A DNA stretch of 21,603 bases from Entrophospora sp. SA101 (taxonomy: Eukaryota; Glomeromycota; Glomeromycetes; Entrophosporales; Entrophosporaceae), in NCBI GenBank assembly GCA_958430865.1, contig CAUDNR010004622.1, positions 119,858-141,460 of the forward strand. Direction: 5' to 3'. The notes below the pieces were generated by a model that did not search any database, was not told the origin of the DNA, and was given only the letters and a program-made list of their open reading frames with translations. Positions 19,688 to 21,603 of this stretch are shown here, piece after piece. Position 1 is the stretch's first letter. Each line of letters begins with the position of its first letter. Both the position numbers and the translations under genes were made by a program.

Positions 19688-21603
19688 ATGCCTTTATCAT
19701 CAAAAGGAAAAAGAAAAAGTAAAAATCAAGTAAGAAATGCAGAAGGTAAGTATGAATCAAAAAAGGCATGCCAAGATGATAACATCATTATGGATGATTA
19801 CAATCATGAATTTTTTGGTACAATTGAGCATGGTGTAGTAAATTATGATAGTGATGAATTAAAAAACATTGACACTGGTGACAGTGAATTGGATGCTGGT
19901 AGTGAAAGTGGTTGGGATGATGTAGATGATATGGAGGAGGAAATTAAAATAAATCAAAAGCTCAAAGAATTAAAATTGGAGTGGAAGGAAAATGTTCAGC
20001 TGGAGAAAACTAAAAGAGGACCATACATGAGAAGTAAGACACCAAAATCCACTTATTATGATAAATATGGACCAAGTGGCTCGTTTACCAAAGCAGCTGC
20101 TGGAAATGAAAAAATTACAAGTCTTTTTAAAGTTCAAACCAAGGATCCAGAGCAGTTCAGGTATAACACAACAGAAGAAGCTTTAAGTGATTCAGAAGAG
20201 GAAAAAATTAATCTTAACAATTATTTAATTAAAGAAAAAATAACAGAGTTGAAAGATCAATTAGAGAAAAAGCATAAAGAAATGAATGTAATTGAATATA
20301 ATCAAAAGAGAGCCATTTATGAATATCTTGTATTATTGGATGATAAAGGATGTGGAAGAATTGATGCTAGTTTGCAGGTAGCTAAAAAGTTTTTATAGGT
20401 GCTGGTCCATGGAAAGCACGAAAGATTAGATATGCTGCAAATTATTGGTTGCTTAACAATAAACTTCCAATGTCTAGACATGGTAAACATCAAAAAACTG
20501 TTAGATTAATTGATGATGAAGATGTTGCAGAAAAATGTCAAGTTTGGATTTGTGAAAAAAATTACCATTCAACACCATCTTCTTTTAAAACATTTATTGA
20601 ACAAAATTTGTTGCCCAACATTGGAATTGCAAAAAAAAAAGATATTTCTTTAAGTACTGCAAAAAGATGGTTAAACATTCTTGGTTACACTTTTAAACTA
20701 CATCATCAAGGAACGTATTATGATGGACATGAAAGGGAAGATGTTCTGCAATATAGGAAAGTGTTCTTAGAAAAAATGTTTGACCATGAGAAGTATATGT
20801 CCAAATATGAAGGTGAAACAATGGATAGAATAATCCCTAACTTACCTGAAGGAGAAAAAGAAAGAATTCTTGTAGTTCATGATGAGAGTATTTTCTATTC
20901 TAATGATGGTAAATGTGGAGTGTGGACCAAGAATGGTGAGATGCCACTGAGAAAAAAGGGAAATGGCAGATCAATTATGGTTAGTGAATTTTTAACAGAA
21001 GTTAATGGATGCCTTTGTTTGCAACAAGCTGACATAGAGAAACATCCATATGTACCTGAAGAAGCACAATGTTATTTAAAGCCTGGCATAAATCAAGATG
21101 GTTATTGGACAGCAGAACATCTTCTTGAGCAAATCGAATATAAAGCAATCCCTATTTTTGAGGCATTATATCCAGATTGCATAGCTGTATTTGCTTTTGA
21201 TAATAGTTCTAACCATGCTGCATTCAGAAATGATGCTTTGGTTGCAAAACAAATGAATCTAAAACCAGGTGGCAAGCAACCTGTTATGTGTGATACTTAC
21301 TTTGGAGAAGATAAACAGCCACAATCAATGGTTTTTCCATCTACACATCCTGATGAGAAACTTGGAAACAAACCTAAGGGCATAAAACAAGTGTTAATAG
21401 AAAGAGGAAAATGGTCATCTCAAGGATTAATATTAGAATGCAAAGAATGTAAAGAAAATATTAAAGATGATTCAAGAAAATCTTGTTGTGCACGTCGTGT
21501 ATTATCATTGGAACCAGATTTTTTAGCACAAAAAGGAGCAATTGAAGAGCTGATTGAGAATGCTGGACATAAATGCATCTTTTTTCCAAAATTTCACTGT
21601 GAG
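19688..21603 (+). pseudogene. DDE transposase with one-base frameshift, 3' end beyond window
   Basis: The first frame starts at ATG 19688 (MPLSSKGKRKSKNQ) and stops at TAG 20396-20398. It encodes a Lys-rich start, an acidic stretch (DSELDAGSESGWDD) and a helical region. A second frame, shifted by one base at an A5 run (about 20382-20386), then reads VFIGAGPWKARKIRYAANYW and stays open to the window edge. It has a helix-turn-helix-like segment (SLSTAKRWLNILGY), first catalytic Asp in VVHDESIFYSNDG (codon 20881) and second Asp in FAFDNSSNH (codon 21199), 106 residues apart. The window ends at FPKFHCE, close to where the third acidic residue is expected. A Cys-rich insert (ECKECKEN...SCCARR) lies between Asp2 and the end. 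The folds suggest IS630/Tc1-like DDE with an insertion. An assembly error or a real disabling mutation could explain the frameshift. Confidence 0.85.

Noticed and set aside
20379..20399. 21-nt GT...AG intron as an explanation for the transposase frameshift
   Set aside because: It is far too short to splice and its removal leaves the wrong frame downstream.
1..21603. CRISPR arrays, rRNA genes or intact tRNA genes
   Set aside because: None was seen on either strand; the intron-rich genes show this is eukaryotic nuclear DNA.

Overview
The window looks like nuclear DNA of an early-diverging fungus, most likely a Glomeromycotina species close to Rhizophagus. The basis is very AT-rich intergenic DNA, many short GT-AG introns of about 70-110 nt, a fungal Nhx1-type exchanger, a long ankyrin-repeat gene of a style I associate with this lineage, and a DDE transposase of a type I remember as very abundant in Rhizophagus. 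The species call is inference from recall, with no database search. All exon joins were made by hand from splice signals, reading phase and family conservation.

Layout. Positions 1-1617 hold minus-strand gene remnants or 3' ends: a possible two-exon small gene (219-404), a possible two-exon 3' gene end (586-1121), and an open fragment with an Asp-x-Asp primase-like motif (1195-1614). A 133-bp inverted-repeat element (75-207) lies just beyond the small gene. Positions 1618-3738 are AT-rich with no convincing gene, but include a tRNA-like tandem duplication (about 3169-3242). Positions 3739-5406 (+) are a five-exon acid lipase/steryl ester hydrolase with a full catalytic triad. Positions 5407-8899 are intergenic and carry two clear non-autonomous elements: a 290-bp foldback (6396-6685) and a 684-bp hAT-type element with a perfect 19-bp TIR and an 8-bp target duplication (6789-7472).

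Positions 8900-11657 (+) are a nine-exon endosomal Na+(K+)/H+ antiporter of the Nhx1/NHE6 type. Its fifth intron has the hallmarks of a minor-spliceosome (U12-type) AT-AC intron. Convergent with it, 18863-11814 (-) joins into one 15-exon gene for a 1,949-aa protein: a basic NLS-like motif, a nucleotidyltransferase-like domain (GGS, DID and FDID motifs), a His/Cys block, two arrays of ankyrin repeats and a coiled coil between them. The join keeps one reading frame across all 15 exons, so the separate ORFs seen there are exons of one gene. Positions 18864-19687 are a possible promoter region with CCAAT and CACGTG motifs and a tandem repeat. Positions 19688-21603 (+) are a DDE transposase with a one-base frameshift that runs off the window end.

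The genes do not form a pathway. The strongest leads are the NTase-ankyrin protein, a candidate signalling or sensing enzyme of unknown role, and the U12-type intron in the exchanger gene.
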